Shown: positions 9,355 through 18,309, counted from the first letter of the stretch. The stretch: DNA of 23,022 nucleotides from Methanobacterium sp. (GCA_021372715.1 JAJFTX010000083.1:1-23022); one strand, 5' to 3'. Numbers and translations: made by a program. The notes: a model not told the origin generated them from the letters alone.

Positions 9355-10275
9355 TTATTCTAGGTTTAGCTTCCATCCACCAATTTTTGGTGCCAGATAG
9401 TTGTAGAAAAATGCCCCTAAAGCTGCAATTATGAAATATACTACGAAGCCGAATATGACATCAAATATTAGGTTTGAAACCCCTGCAAGTGGATATCCTG
9501 CTGCACTGAATAATATAAGATAAATTATTCCCCTGATTAATCCAAATACGGCCATGAGTACACCGATAGCTAGTGCTGCTGGTATTATTGGTATGGATTT
9601 CAGTTCGTGTAATGTTCCGGATATTGCTGCAAATTCTAGTTTAATTTTGGAAACTTTGGTGACTATGAAGTTGTAGAATATAGCTACTAGAGCATATAAA
9701 ATGAAGCTTCCTATGAATACTATTATTGGCAATCCGATGATTAAAAATAGAGCTTCTACAACACCAATTGACCTAATAACCGCACCTGTAGGCATGACTA
9801 CACCAGTCATGTTAGTAGCGTTTACAACAGCCTGGGATACCAGTGGAACTAGGCTGCCTAGGAACGAAGTTGTTGGTGCCAGAAGTGCAGCTAAAAACAG
9901 CCCAACGATGAAGGCCCATATAGCTTGAATAACTGCTAGTATCAGTGCAAAATTGACTATAGGAATTTCCATTAAATTACTACCTTCCATTGCCAGTTTT
10001 ATACCGCCTAATCTAGACACCAAGCTATTATACAGAAATGCACTGTAGAAATATACTGCAATTCCAATGAAGAACACTGCTATGGGATAAATAATGACTA
10101 TAGCTACTCCTAACCAGGCCATAGTTGCGCCAAAAGTAGGCATAAATGCCCCAAGAAGACTTAAAAATAATAATAATAGTATAGCCCCAATGAATGCTAA
10201 AATAGACTGAACACCAGCTGTCATTAATGTGAATGGCGCTATTTTAACCGATTTAACTTCTTTGACATCTGCCAT
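9355..10275 (-). CDS. Integral membrane protein made of three tandem repeats, function unknown
   Basis: A 306-residue, highly hydrophobic protein with three homologous units of about 85-115 residues. Each opens with an S/E-x-I/K-x-I-P/A-P-like helix start: SVKIAPFTLMTAGVQSI at 9-25, LMEIPIVNFALILAVIQ at 101-117, and LKSIPIIPAALAIGVLM at 225-241. Each ends in a YN...KL motif: FLYNSLVSRLGGIKLAME (80-97), IFYNFIVTKVSKIKLEFA (199-216) and FFYNYLAPKIGGWKLNLE (289-306). Each unit has two or three membrane segments. The YN-x-L-x-x-x-x-GG-I-K-L ending resembles short single-unit prokaryotic membrane proteins of the DUF3566 type; this is by eye and tentative. An excellent site, AAGGAGGTG, lies five bases before the ATG. 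It probably has its own transcript. Function unknown. Confidence 0.88.
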   Translation of the reverse strand: MADVKEVKSVKIAPFTLMTAGVQSILAFIGAILLLLFLSLLGAFMPTFGATMAWLGVAIVIIYPIAVFFIGIAVYFYSAFLYNSLVSRLGGIKLAMEGSNLMEIPIVNFALILAVIQAIWAFIVGLFLAALLAPTTSFLGSLVPLVSQAVVNATNMTGVVMPTGAVIRSIGVVEALFLIIGLPIIVFIGSFILYALVAIFYNFIVTKVSKIKLEFAAISGTLHELKSIPIIPAALAIGVLMAVFGLIRGIIYLILFSAAGYPLAGVSNLIFDVIFGFVVYFIIAALGAFFYNYLAPKIGGWKLNLE

Positions 10276-10418
10276 TTTTTCACCTCCTTTATGTTTATTA
10301 CGTCTATATTTTTAATCAAAATCATATATTAAATTTTCTTTTTAGTTCATAATCTAGTAAAATAAGTAATTTCGTAATTTAATAAGTAGATAGATATTTA
10401 AAATAAAAGAAAGTCCTC

Positions 10419-10436
10419 AAGAATATTATAATTCTT
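10419..10436. repeat. Short inverted repeat between purB and the membrane-protein gene
   Basis: AAGAAT and ATTCTT are separated by six bases, lying about 85 bases beyond the purB stop on the minus strand. The surrounding 247-base spacer (10276-10522) holds no supported gene. It may be a weak terminator stem or chance in AT-rich DNA. Confidence 0.3.
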
Positions 10437-10522
10437 TAAAATAAAAAAAATCCAGAAAGGAGTAAAAATAAAAATATCGGAAATAAACCAATAAATTCAT
10501 ACTAAAATTAGCTTTAAGTATA

Positions 10523-11875
10523 TTAATTAAACCATTTTTCCGATTCGACCAGCACATTATCCACTATTTGAACAGCTGAGCCCAGATAAGTATGAGGATC
10601 CATTATTTCAGCGATATCATCTAGGGTTAGGTATTTAATAATTTCATCATCCTCGGATATAATTTCTTCAAGACTTTTACCCTTTTGATTGGCCTCCACA
10701 GAACATTTTCTAACCAATGCATAAGCAGTCTGTCTTCCTGCTCCTTTCCGAGTTAATTCAGCCATAACTCGCTCTGCCATGATCAGACCATGAGTGATAT
10801 TCAAATTAAGTTCAATATTCTCCGCATAGAAAACTAGATTATTGAATAGCTTCTGAGTGAGCAGTAAGATGTAATCTGTGAGTAAAAAGGATTCTGGGAA
10901 GATTATTCTCTCACAGGAAGAGTTTGTAAGGTCTCTTTCATGCCAAAGCGGATTATTTTCAAGTGCCGGGATTACATACGCCCTTATAACCCTAGATATC
11001 CCGCATATTCTCTCCGCAGTGATGGGATTCATTTTATGAGGCATGGTACTGCTTCCCACCTGCTTTGCAGGATCAAAACTCTCCCCAATCTCTTTGATTT
11101 CCGTTCTCTGTAAATTTCTAACTTCTAAAGCCATTTTATCCAGAGTACTTGCTAAATTAGCTAAAATCATTATTAATTCAGCGTGATTATCCCTCTGAAC
11201 CACTTGATTAGATATTAAAACTGGTTCTAAACCCAGATTTTCTGAAAGTTTCTTATGAACAGCCAGTCCATCTGTTCCCAGGGCAGCGGTGGTTCCTACT
11301 GCTCCAGTCATCATTCCTCTGCAAAGCCTGTCTTCACCTTCATCCAATCTCTCGATTTGCCTATGCAATTCATCAGCCCATAATGCAAATTTCATTCCAT
11401 AAGTGGTTGGTAAAGCATGTTGTCCATGGGTTCTGCCTATACATACTGTTTTTTTATTGTCTTCTGCCAGTTTTAAAAGTGTTTTAGTAAGATCCACCAT
11501 TTTTTTCCTTAAAATAACAATGGATTCCTTAAATAGTAGTGATTGTGAGGTATCTATGATATCGTTTGATGTTGCTCCGAAGTGCACATATTCACCTGCA
11601 TCTCCTTCACATGCTTCGGCTAGTGCTTTCACTATAGAAGCTATATCATGATTGGTCTCCCTTTCTATTTCCGCCACACGCTCTGTAGTTACATATTTAG
11701 TGCTTGCTTTACTTTTGATTTCTGTTGCAGCATTCTGTGGAATTAATCCTAGTGAGGCTTCTGCTTGGGCAAGCGCAGCCTCCACTTCAAGCATTTTTTG
11801 AAGTTTATTTTCATTATCCCACACTTTTCTCATTTCTTCTGTACCGTATCTGTATTCTATAGGATGGATAGCCAT
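10523..11875 (-). CDS. purB: Adenylosuccinate lyase
   Basis: PurB cleaves fumarate from SAICAR in purine synthesis and from adenylosuccinate in AMP formation. The 450-residue product is normal in length and shows the superfamily signature GSSTMPHKMNP at residues 274-284, the flexible loop that carries the catalytic Ser. Other conserved stretches are TNHDI with His 76, HFGATSND (98-105) and GRTHGQHALPT (147-157) with the catalytic-region His. These place it in the fumarase/aspartase superfamily as PurB rather than argininosuccinate lyase. GAGGAT sits about six bases before the ATG. secG lies 100 bases upstream on the same strand, so they may be cotranscribed, though an AT-rich spacer could also hold a promoter. 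Confidence 0.96.
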   Translation of the reverse strand: MAIHPIEYRYGTEEMRKVWDNENKLQKMLEVEAALAQAEASLGLIPQNAATEIKSKASTKYVTTERVAEIERETNHDIASIVKALAEACEGDAGEYVHFGATSNDIIDTSQSLLFKESIVILRKKMVDLTKTLLKLAEDNKKTVCIGRTHGQHALPTTYGMKFALWADELHRQIERLDEGEDRLCRGMMTGAVGTTAALGTDGLAVHKKLSENLGLEPVLISNQVVQRDNHAELIMILANLASTLDKMALEVRNLQRTEIKEIGESFDPAKQVGSSTMPHKMNPITAERICGISRVIRAYVIPALENNPLWHERDLTNSSCERIIFPESFLLTDYILLLTQKLFNNLVFYAENIELNLNITHGLIMAERVMAELTRKGAGRQTAYALVRKCSVEANQKGKSLEEIISEDDEIIKYLTLDDIAEIMDPHTYLGSAVQIVDNVLVESEKWFN

Positions 11876-11975
11876 TTTATAATCCTCAATTATATTAATA
11901 AAATTAAAAATTATTATAATCTTTTATTTTCCATAAAACCTGTATTTATTTAAATATTCCATTTTCTGAGGTTAT

Positions 11976-12137
11976 CTATGAGAAAGAAAACCGCAGTGCA
12001 ATGCAGAAAACCGCCAGAATAATGGTCATTACCACCACTTGGGTGGGTGTGAGCTTAGGTCCTTTAGTCTCCTCCTCAAAATATCGAACTAATCCCGCTC
12101 CACTGGGAGGAAGTACCCTTTTGTCTTTTTTAGCCAT
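11976..12137 (-). CDS. secG: Preprotein translocase subunit Sec61-beta/SecG (archaeal)
   Basis: A 53-residue protein easily overlooked for its size. It begins MAKKDKRVLPPSGAGLVRYF, continues EEETKGPKLTPTQVVVM, and ends in one membrane helix TIILAVFCIALRFSF. The PPSGAGLVRYFEEET block just before a single C-terminal helix is diagnostic of the archaeal Sec61-beta family, a non-essential peripheral subunit of the SecYE channel. The N-terminus should face the cytoplasm. GGTGAT lies four bases before the ATG. It is divergent from polC and upstream of purB on the same strand. Length is usual for the family. Confidence 0.93.
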   Translation of the reverse strand: MAKKDKRVLPPSGAGLVRYFEEETKGPKLTPTQVVVMTIILAVFCIALRFSFS

Positions 12138-12168
12138 TTAATCACCTGATTAGATTAATTATGATAAT

Positions 12169-12180
12169 ATTGTATACAAT
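12169..12180. repeat. 12-base perfect palindrome upstream of secG
   Basis: ATTGTATACAAT is perfectly self-complementary. It lies about 32 bases before the secG ATG, near the predicted transcript start, a position where an operator would act. Function is inferred from position only. Confidence 0.4.
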
Positions 12181-12428
12181 CAAGATTATGATTATATTTC
12201 TATTTAAATTTGATGATGAATTATTCAAAATAATACTAGGATCTTAGTTTTAATTTATTACTATAATAAATTTCTTCTAATCTAATGAATTGGAAATTTG
12301 ATTAAATAAATTCATCAAAATTTGATTTCAACCACTGCTAAAGTTGAAAAGAAAATAATAAAAAAAATTTAATAGACAGCTAACCTATCATATTAGTAGA
12401 GATGCTATTAATGAATTCATAACTGCTT

Positions 12429-12448
12429 GTTTAAATATTAATTTAAAC
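12429..12448. repeat. 20-base inverted repeat upstream of polC
   Basis: GTTTAAAT-ATTA-ATTTAAAC has two perfect eight-base arms around a four-base centre. It sits 38-57 bases before the polC ATG. It could be an operator, a TATA element, or an AT-rich unwinding site. No regulator is identified. Confidence 0.45.
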
Positions 12449-12485
12449 TAAAAAAAACTATTTATTATAACAACGAGGTTATATA

Positions 12486-15400
12486 ATGGGATATTTCGAG
12501 AATTTAGAAACAGAAACTAACAAATTATATAATATCGCCAAGAAAGCCCGATCAAAAGGGTATGATATCGAAATGGAACCAGAAATACCTCTGACAAAAG
12601 ATCTGGCAGAACGGGTGGAAGGATTAGTAGGTCCAGAAGGCATAGCAAAAAGAATAAAAGAACTGGAAAAAGATAGCTCCAGGGAAGAAGTTGCATTTCA
12701 GATAACCAGAGAAATAACCAAACCAGATGAAGAAGGTAAAGAAGATAGTATAGAAATTAAGGAATCTAAATCCGAACAGGCCATACGAACCGCACTGTCC
12801 ATTCTTACAGAAGGAGTGGTTGCTGCTCCTTTAGAAGGAATAGCCAAATTAAAGATAAAAAGAAATTTTGACCAAGGATGGTATCTGGCAGTGTACTTCG
12901 CAGGACCCATAAGAAGTGCAGGAGGAACTGCTGCCGCACTAGCTGTACTTATAGCAGATTATATTAGACTTTCATTGGATTTAGATCCCTATAAACCCTC
13001 TGAAAGAGAGATTGAGCGTTATGTAGAGGAAGTAGAGCTATACGAATCAGAGGTTACCAATCTACAGTACTCCCCTAGCCCAGAAGAAGTTAGATTAGCA
13101 GCTAAAAATATACCAGTAGAGGTTACTGGAGAACCAACTGATCATGTTGAGGTTTCTCATAGGGACCTGGAAAGAGTAGAAACCAATCAGCTGCGAGGAG
13201 GAGCTTTACTGGCTATGGTAGAAGGTGTTATACAAAAAGCCCCTAAAGTAAGGAAATATGCTAAAAAACTGGATATTAAAGGATGGTACTGGTTGGAAAA
13301 ATTTTCTAAAAATACAGAAAGCGAAAAAAAAGATGGTGAAAGCTCTAAAGTAGATGATAAGTACATGCGAGACATAATTGGAGGAAGACCAGTATTAGCC
13401 TATCCCCAAGCTAAAGGCGGTTTCAGATTAAGGTATGGCAGATCTAGAAACAGCGGTCTGGCAGCGATGGGCATTCACCCAGCAACTATGGAAATACTGG
13501 AGTTTTTAGCCGTGGGGACACAGATGAAGATAGAAAGACCAGGTAAAGGAAACTGTGTTGTGCCATGTGACTCCATAGAAGGACCAATAGTAAAATTAAA
13601 AGATGGATCTGTACTAAAGATTAATTCCACAGAACAGGCTAAATCAGTGAAACGTGAAGTGGATGAAATACTATTTCTAGGAGATATGCTGGTAGCTTTT
13701 GGTGAATTCCTAAGAAACAACCATGTTTTACTTCCCGCAGGTTGGTGTGAAGAATGGTGGATTCAAACTTTGGAAAAATCCCCAGAAAATAAGGAAAATA
13801 TGGATTTAAAAAATTTCAACCATGAAGAAATAACATCAAAAGAAGCATTTGAGTTATCTAAAAGATATGATGTCCCTTTACATCCTAAATATACGTACTT
13901 CTATCATGATGCATCAATAGAGGAAATTAACCTCCTTAAAAATTGGCTTAAAGAAAACTATATTGAAGATGAATCATCCGCAAGAATAGAAGCGAATATA
14001 ACACCAGAAAAAAGGATATTAGAAATTTTAGGTGTGAATCACCTTGTTAAAGATGGTAAAATCATCATCGATCCAAACGACACCCATGCTCTTATAAATA
14101 CTATAAAAGAACCCCTGTCTATCGAAGAGAACTTAAAAACACTTGATGCTTTGAATAAAGTTTCTTCGGTTAAGATCATGGCCAAAGCACCTACCTATCT
14201 CGGTGGTAGGGTAGGAAGACCCGAAAAAACCAAAGAAAGGATGATGAAACCCGCTCCCCACGCATTATTCCCCATAGGGACCAATGGTGGTAGCAGACGT
14301 AACATAGTGGATGCTGCTAAAAAAGGAAGCATCATAGTAGAAATTGCCCGTTGTAGATGCACTCAATGCGGAGTGGGATCAATGCAAGCTATATGTCCCT
14401 CTTGCGGGGGAAGAGCTTTACCCACAAGCTCAGGAAAGAAAAAAATAAACCTGGGCAACCTGCTTAAGAAAGCCTATAAAAATGTAGGAATCAGGAAGAT
14501 GGATGAAATTAAAGGGGTTATAGGAATGATATCCGAGGATAAATTCCCAGAACCACTTGAAAAAGGAATATTAAGGGCAAAAAATGGTGTTTACACCTTT
14601 AAAGATGCTACCATTAGACATGATTCTACCAACTTACCCCTAACCCATTTCATACCCCGAGAAATTAAAGTAGATATTCAAAGATTAAAGGAAATGGGAT
14701 ACACCCATGACATCTATGGAGATGAACTGGTAAGTAACGAACAAATAGTTGAGATAAAAGTACAGGATGTGGTTATTTCAGATAAATGTGCTGAATATCT
14801 TCTTAGAGTAACCCATTTTGTGGATGATCTATTGGATAAATTCTATGGTCTGGATAGATTCTACAATATAAAAGATACAAAAGATCTGGTGGGACATCTG
14901 GTGGTAGGGCTAGCTCCACACACCTCAGCAGGAGTTCTGGGAAGAATAGTCGGATTCACCAAAGCCTCCGCCTGTTACGCCCATCCATACTTCCATTCAG
15001 CTAAAAGACGTAATTGTGATAGTGATGAAGACTCTGTAATGCTTCTATTAGATTCGCTGCTGAATTTCTCCAAAGTATATCTGCCCAGCTCTCGAGGAGG
15101 CCGAATGGACGCGCCACTGGTTTTATCCATTATGATAGATCCAGAAGAGATCGATGATGAATCACATAATATAGACACCATGCCCCGGCTTCCCCTGGAA
15201 TTGTACCAGGAAACCCAGAAATTTAGCAAACCATCTGAAGTACTAACATCCATAAACAACGTTAAAAATAGACTTGGAACTGAAAAACAGTATGAAGGAT
15301 TGATATACTCCCATGAAACCACAAGCATCCACAGTGGCCCTAAACAGTCCCTCTATAAAATGCTGCCAACCATGAAAGAAAAGGTAGATGAACAGATTAA

Positions 15401-15764
15401 ATTAGCCGAAAAAATAAGAGCAGTGGATCAAAAAGGAGTGGTAGAAGGGGTTTTAAACTCTCATTTTCTCCCAGACATGGCCGGAAACATCAGGGCTTTT
15501 TCCAGACAAAAAGTACGCTGCACCAAATGCAACAAAAAATATAGGAGAATGCCATTATCCGGTGAGTGTACATGTGGTGGAAATCTAATTTTAAGTATAT
15601 CCAAAGGTTCCGTGGTTAAATATCTGGAAATATCCAAGGATCTGTCCAAAAAATATCCAATTAATAATTATCTGATTCAAAGAATTGAGCTGATCGAATA
15701 TGGTATAAACTCCCTATTTGAAAGTGACAAATCCAAACAGAGTTCACTTGATGTGTTCCTATAA
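12486..15764 (+). CDS. polC: DNA polymerase II (family D) large subunit DP2
   Basis: DP2 is the catalytic subunit of PolD, the euryarchaeal replicative polymerase, and works with the exonuclease subunit DP1 (not in this window). The 1092-residue product opens with the usual N-terminal region (YFAGPIRSAGGTAAALAVL near 137-155). It has a zinc site CRCTQC...CPSC (Cys 623, 625, 628, 637 and 640), the catalytic block KRRNCDSDEDSVMLLLDSLL with Asp 845 and 847, SSRGGRMDAPLV, and a second zinc ribbon near Cys 1012, 1015, 1028 and 1030. The last residues QSSLDVFL fit a PCNA-binding PIP box. Length is usual and no intein interrupts it, unlike some Pyrococcus genes. GAGGT precedes the ATG. nrdD follows after 170 bases with its own leader. 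Confidence 0.97.
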   Translation: MGYFENLETETNKLYNIAKKARSKGYDIEMEPEIPLTKDLAERVEGLVGPEGIAKRIKELEKDSSREEVAFQITREITKPDEEGKEDSIEIKESKSEQAIRTALSILTEGVVAAPLEGIAKLKIKRNFDQGWYLAVYFAGPIRSAGGTAAALAVLIADYIRLSLDLDPYKPSEREIERYVEEVELYESEVTNLQYSPSPEEVRLAAKNIPVEVTGEPTDHVEVSHRDLERVETNQLRGGALLAMVEGVIQKAPKVRKYAKKLDIKGWYWLEKFSKNTESEKKDGESSKVDDKYMRDIIGGRPVLAYPQAKGGFRLRYGRSRNSGLAAMGIHPATMEILEFLAVGTQMKIERPGKGNCVVPCDSIEGPIVKLKDGSVLKINSTEQAKSVKREVDEILFLGDMLVAFGEFLRNNHVLLPAGWCEEWWIQTLEKSPENKENMDLKNFNHEEITSKEAFELSKRYDVPLHPKYTYFYHDASIEEINLLKNWLKENYIEDESSARIEANITPEKRILEILGVNHLVKDGKIIIDPNDTHALINTIKEPLSIEENLKTLDALNKVSSVKIMAKAPTYLGGRVGRPEKTKERMMKPAPHALFPIGTNGGSRRNIVDAAKKGSIIVEIARCRCTQCGVGSMQAICPSCGGRALPTSSGKKKINLGNLLKKAYKNVGIRKMDEIKGVIGMISEDKFPEPLEKGILRAKNGVYTFKDATIRHDSTNLPLTHFIPREIKVDIQRLKEMGYTHDIYGDELVSNEQIVEIKVQDVVISDKCAEYLLRVTHFVDDLLDKFYGLDRFYNIKDTKDLVGHLVVGLAPHTSAGVLGRIVGFTKASACYAHPYFHSAKRRNCDSDEDSVMLLLDSLLNFSKVYLPSSRGGRMDAPLVLSIMIDPEEIDDESHNIDTMPRLPLELYQETQKFSKPSEVLTSINNVKNRLGTEKQYEGLIYSHETTSIHSGPKQSLYKMLPTMKEKVDEQIKLAEKIRAVDQKGVVEGVLNSHFLPDMAGNIRAFSRQKVRCTKCNKKYRRMPLSGECTCGGNLILSISKGSVVKYLEISKDLSKKYPINNYLIQRIELIEYGINSLFESDKSKQSSLDVFL

Positions 15765-15805
15765 AAGGAATGACATTGCCTTATTCTGCAGCCTAATCAA
15801 AATAT

Positions 15806-15815
15806 TTTTATATGG
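15806..15815 (+). promoter_or_regulatory. Candidate TATA box of nrdD
   Basis: TTTTATATGG lies about 120 bases before the nrdD ATG and would start transcription near 15836, giving a leader of about 100 bases that contains the inverted repeat at 15876-15895. Confidence 0.35.
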
Positions 15816-15875
15816 TATAATCAAAAATACAAAGTAGATAAATAGAGTCTTAATAAAAAAAATTAGGGGAAAGAG

Positions 15876-15895
15876 TTGGTAAAAATAAATACCAA
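15876..15895 (+). repeat. Inverted repeat in the nrdD leader
   Basis: TTGGTA and TACCAA flank eight A-rich bases, ending 27 bases before the ribosome-binding site GGAGGAT of nrdD. It could be a hairpin in the mRNA leader or an operator. It does not resemble the bacterial NrdR box as I know it. Confidence 0.4.
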
Positions 15896-15934
15896 TTTAA
15901 TTAATTTTTTAAAGAAATCTGTGGAGGATAAGAA

Positions 15935-18241
15935 ATGAAAGACGCACGCATTATTGCGGCTCTTCCAACCAAGGCCCATAGTTGTGTATTGAAGAATAAC
16001 GGAATATTTGAAAGATTCAGTCATGAGAAAATAGTTAAATCATGCTTTATGGTGGATGTTCCACTATGGGCAGCGGAGAAAATAGCATCTCAGGTGGCCA
16101 CCGCCGCCTATGATGGTATGACTACCAAGGAAATAAAGATGCTGGTCTTCGATGCTTTGAAGAACATCGATAAGAAGGCTGCTGAAAGATATTTCGCCGC
16201 CAACACCCTAAGGGTTAGAACCTCTCGAGATACCATAGAAACCTTCGACCAGACAAAAATAGAAAAGACATTAATAGTAGAAACTGGAGCATCAGAAGGA
16301 TTAGCCCATAAAATTGCCACTGAAGTATACAAAGAACTTAAAAAACTCGACGTAGAATATCTTACCGCTCCCATGATCAGGGAGATTGTAAACACCAAAC
16401 TGGTGGAATACGGACTAGAAACATTAAGACGCAAATACACCAGACTGGGTATTCCTGTCTATAACATAACCAATCTCATCCAGAACGGTTCCCGAGACAA
16501 CGCCAATATGATCCATAATCCAGAGACCGTTCACAAATACGTGGCCGACGAAGCCCTAAAACAGTATGCCTTACTGCATATCCTACCCAGTGAATTAGCC
16601 GACGCCCACATGGGTGGCGGAATACATATACATGACTTAGAATTCTTCGCAGGCCGTCCTTTAAACTGCTTGCAGCATGATTTACGCCTTTTCATTAAAC
16701 ATGGACTTAAAGTAGACGGTACAGGAGATCATACATCTGTAGCAGGCCCACCCAAACATATGGAAACACTTATGAACCATTCCGGTGAGATAATGCTAGC
16801 AGCCCAGCAGAACATGAGCGGTGGTCAATCCATGAGTCTATGGAACGTTTTCGTAGCACCTTTCGCTGCTGGAGTACCCTATGAAAAGGTTAAACAAGCT
16901 GTTCAAATGTTCATATTCAACCTGAATATGGCCTATGCGGCCAGGGGATCGCAGGTGCCCTTCACATCCATAAATTTGGAATTCACAGTTCCTGATTTCT
17001 TACAAGACGAACCAGCCTACGGGCCTAAAGGAAAATTAGTGGGAACCTATGGTGACTTCGAAGAAGAAGTAAGAGCCCTTCAAAGAGCATTCACAGAAAA
17101 CCTATTAAAGGGAGACTCCGATGGTAAACCACACCTCTTCCCTAACACCATCTACGTTTTAAGAGATAAAGTACTAAAAAACGAATTCGAAGAAGATTTA
17201 AGTAGAGTACATGAACTTTCCGCCAAATACGGAACTCCTTACTTCGCTAATATGCTACCTGACTACAGGGGAAACCTGGCGAACTACATGGGCTGTCGAA
17301 CTTCCCTATCGGATAATTGGACTGGTGACTGGTCGCAGGACTGTCTGCGTACAGGTAACCTGGCCTATGTAACTTTAAACCTGCCTAGGATGGCATACGA
17401 CTCCCGAGACGATGTGGAAGTATTCGATTACCTGGATTCCTATCTGCATCTGGCTGAAGAAGTGTTGCTTCTAAGAAGACAACAAGCTATGAGTTGTCTG
17501 GATAATTATAACCTGTTACCCTTCCTTACCCAGGAATTTGATGGTGAAAGATATTATAGTATAGACAACGCCACACTTTCATTTGGTTTCGTAGGATTAA
17601 ATGAAATGTTACAATATCACTGTGGTGAAGGAATTGAAAACCCTGATTCCCGTAAATTCGGATTGAAAATTTTAGAATATATGAATAAACGAGCCAACGA
17701 ACTTAAAGAAGAAACAGGATATAGATGGACTGTTTTACAAACCCCTGCAGAATCAACTGCATATCGGTTTGCCATGCTGGATCGGGAGAAATTTAAAGAC
17801 AAAATCATAGTACAAGGCGATGCTGATGCCTCTTACTACACTAACTCTTCCCATGTACCAGTGAACTCCGATGTATTACTACCGGAAAAAATCAAAATCG
17901 AAGAGAAATTCCATCCACTTACCCTAGGAGGACATATATTCCATGCATTCATGGGAGAAGCCTACAGTGAACCAGACTCTCTGATGAGTCTCACTAATAA
18001 AATCGCCCGCAAATCAGATCTGGGATTCTGGGCCTACAGTTCAGCATTGAGTTTCTGCATCAAATGCAAAACACTGATGAAAGGTTTACAGAACCAATGC
18101 GCTACCTGCGGTGAACAAACCGAAGTAGAATGGTACGACCGCATCACCGGATACGTTCAACAAGTCGGAGTATCTAAATCAGCATCCGGCGGATGGAACC
18201 CTGGTAAGATGCAGGAATTAAGGGATAGAAAACGATTCTAA
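15935..18241 (+). CDS. nrdD: Anaerobic (class III) ribonucleoside-triphosphate reductase
   Basis: NrdD reduces NTPs to dNTPs without oxygen, using a glycyl radical installed by the radical-SAM activase NrdG (not seen here). The 768-residue protein starts with two ATP-cone-like regulatory units (about 18-97 and 98-178); most enzymes have one. The catalytic barrel shows GGGIHIHDLEFF, RPLNCLQHDL (Cys 245), QNMSGGQSMSLWN and MGCRTS with the likely thiyl Cys 454. The C-terminal zinc site is CIKC (708-711) plus CATC (722-725). The radical segment is SGGWNPGKMQEL with Gly 752-753, close to the C-terminus as required. GGAGGAT precedes the ATG. T-runs follow the stop. Strictly anaerobic life fits this being the main reductase. 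Confidence 0.96.
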   Translation: MKDARIIAALPTKAHSCVLKNNGIFERFSHEKIVKSCFMVDVPLWAAEKIASQVATAAYDGMTTKEIKMLVFDALKNIDKKAAERYFAANTLRVRTSRDTIETFDQTKIEKTLIVETGASEGLAHKIATEVYKELKKLDVEYLTAPMIREIVNTKLVEYGLETLRRKYTRLGIPVYNITNLIQNGSRDNANMIHNPETVHKYVADEALKQYALLHILPSELADAHMGGGIHIHDLEFFAGRPLNCLQHDLRLFIKHGLKVDGTGDHTSVAGPPKHMETLMNHSGEIMLAAQQNMSGGQSMSLWNVFVAPFAAGVPYEKVKQAVQMFIFNLNMAYAARGSQVPFTSINLEFTVPDFLQDEPAYGPKGKLVGTYGDFEEEVRALQRAFTENLLKGDSDGKPHLFPNTIYVLRDKVLKNEFEEDLSRVHELSAKYGTPYFANMLPDYRGNLANYMGCRTSLSDNWTGDWSQDCLRTGNLAYVTLNLPRMAYDSRDDVEVFDYLDSYLHLAEEVLLLRRQQAMSCLDNYNLLPFLTQEFDGERYYSIDNATLSFGFVGLNEMLQYHCGEGIENPDSRKFGLKILEYMNKRANELKEETGYRWTVLQTPAESTAYRFAMLDREKFKDKIIVQGDADASYYTNSSHVPVNSDVLLPEKIKIEEKFHPLTLGGHIFHAFMGEAYSEPDSLMSLTNKIARKSDLGFWAYSSALSFCIKCKTLMKGLQNQCATCGEQTEVEWYDRITGYVQQVGVSKSASGGWNPGKMQELRDRKRF

Positions 18242-18264
18242 ATTTTTTAAATTTTTTTATTTTA
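18242..18264 (+). terminator. T-rich terminator after nrdD
   Basis: Runs of six and seven T (ATTTTTTAAATTTTTTTATT) start right at the nrdD stop and fit an archaeal oligo-T terminator. Confidence 0.5.
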
Positions 18265-18309
18265 AATTTACATTTATTTCCATTTTAATTGTTTTAAAAG
18301 AGGAATGAA

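Larger units (their letters stand above)
12148..12485. other. Divergent intergenic region between secG and polC
   Basis: 338 bases, very AT-rich, with no gene supported on either strand; a 29-residue frame at 12161-12250 lacks a ribosome-binding site. It must hold the outward promoters of secG and polC. For polC, TTTATTATA at about 12461-12469 or the AT-rich palindrome at 12429-12448 are candidate TATA regions, and GAGGT six bases before the ATG is the ribosome-binding site. For secG a TTTAAAT near 12200-12206 is a candidate. Two palindromes are listed separately. Confidence 0.55.

Noticed and set aside
12161..12250. 29-residue plus-strand frame in the secG-polC spacer
   Set aside because: No ribosome-binding site, low-complexity Ile/Phe/Lys content, and it overlaps the likely secG promoter.
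12429..12448. CRISPR repeat or replication-origin box
   Set aside because: The inverted repeat occurs once here, with no spacers, no Cas genes and no cdc6/orc1 gene nearby.
14975..15328. 117-residue frame antisense to polC
   Set aside because: Opposite the PolD catalytic block; no start signal or family.
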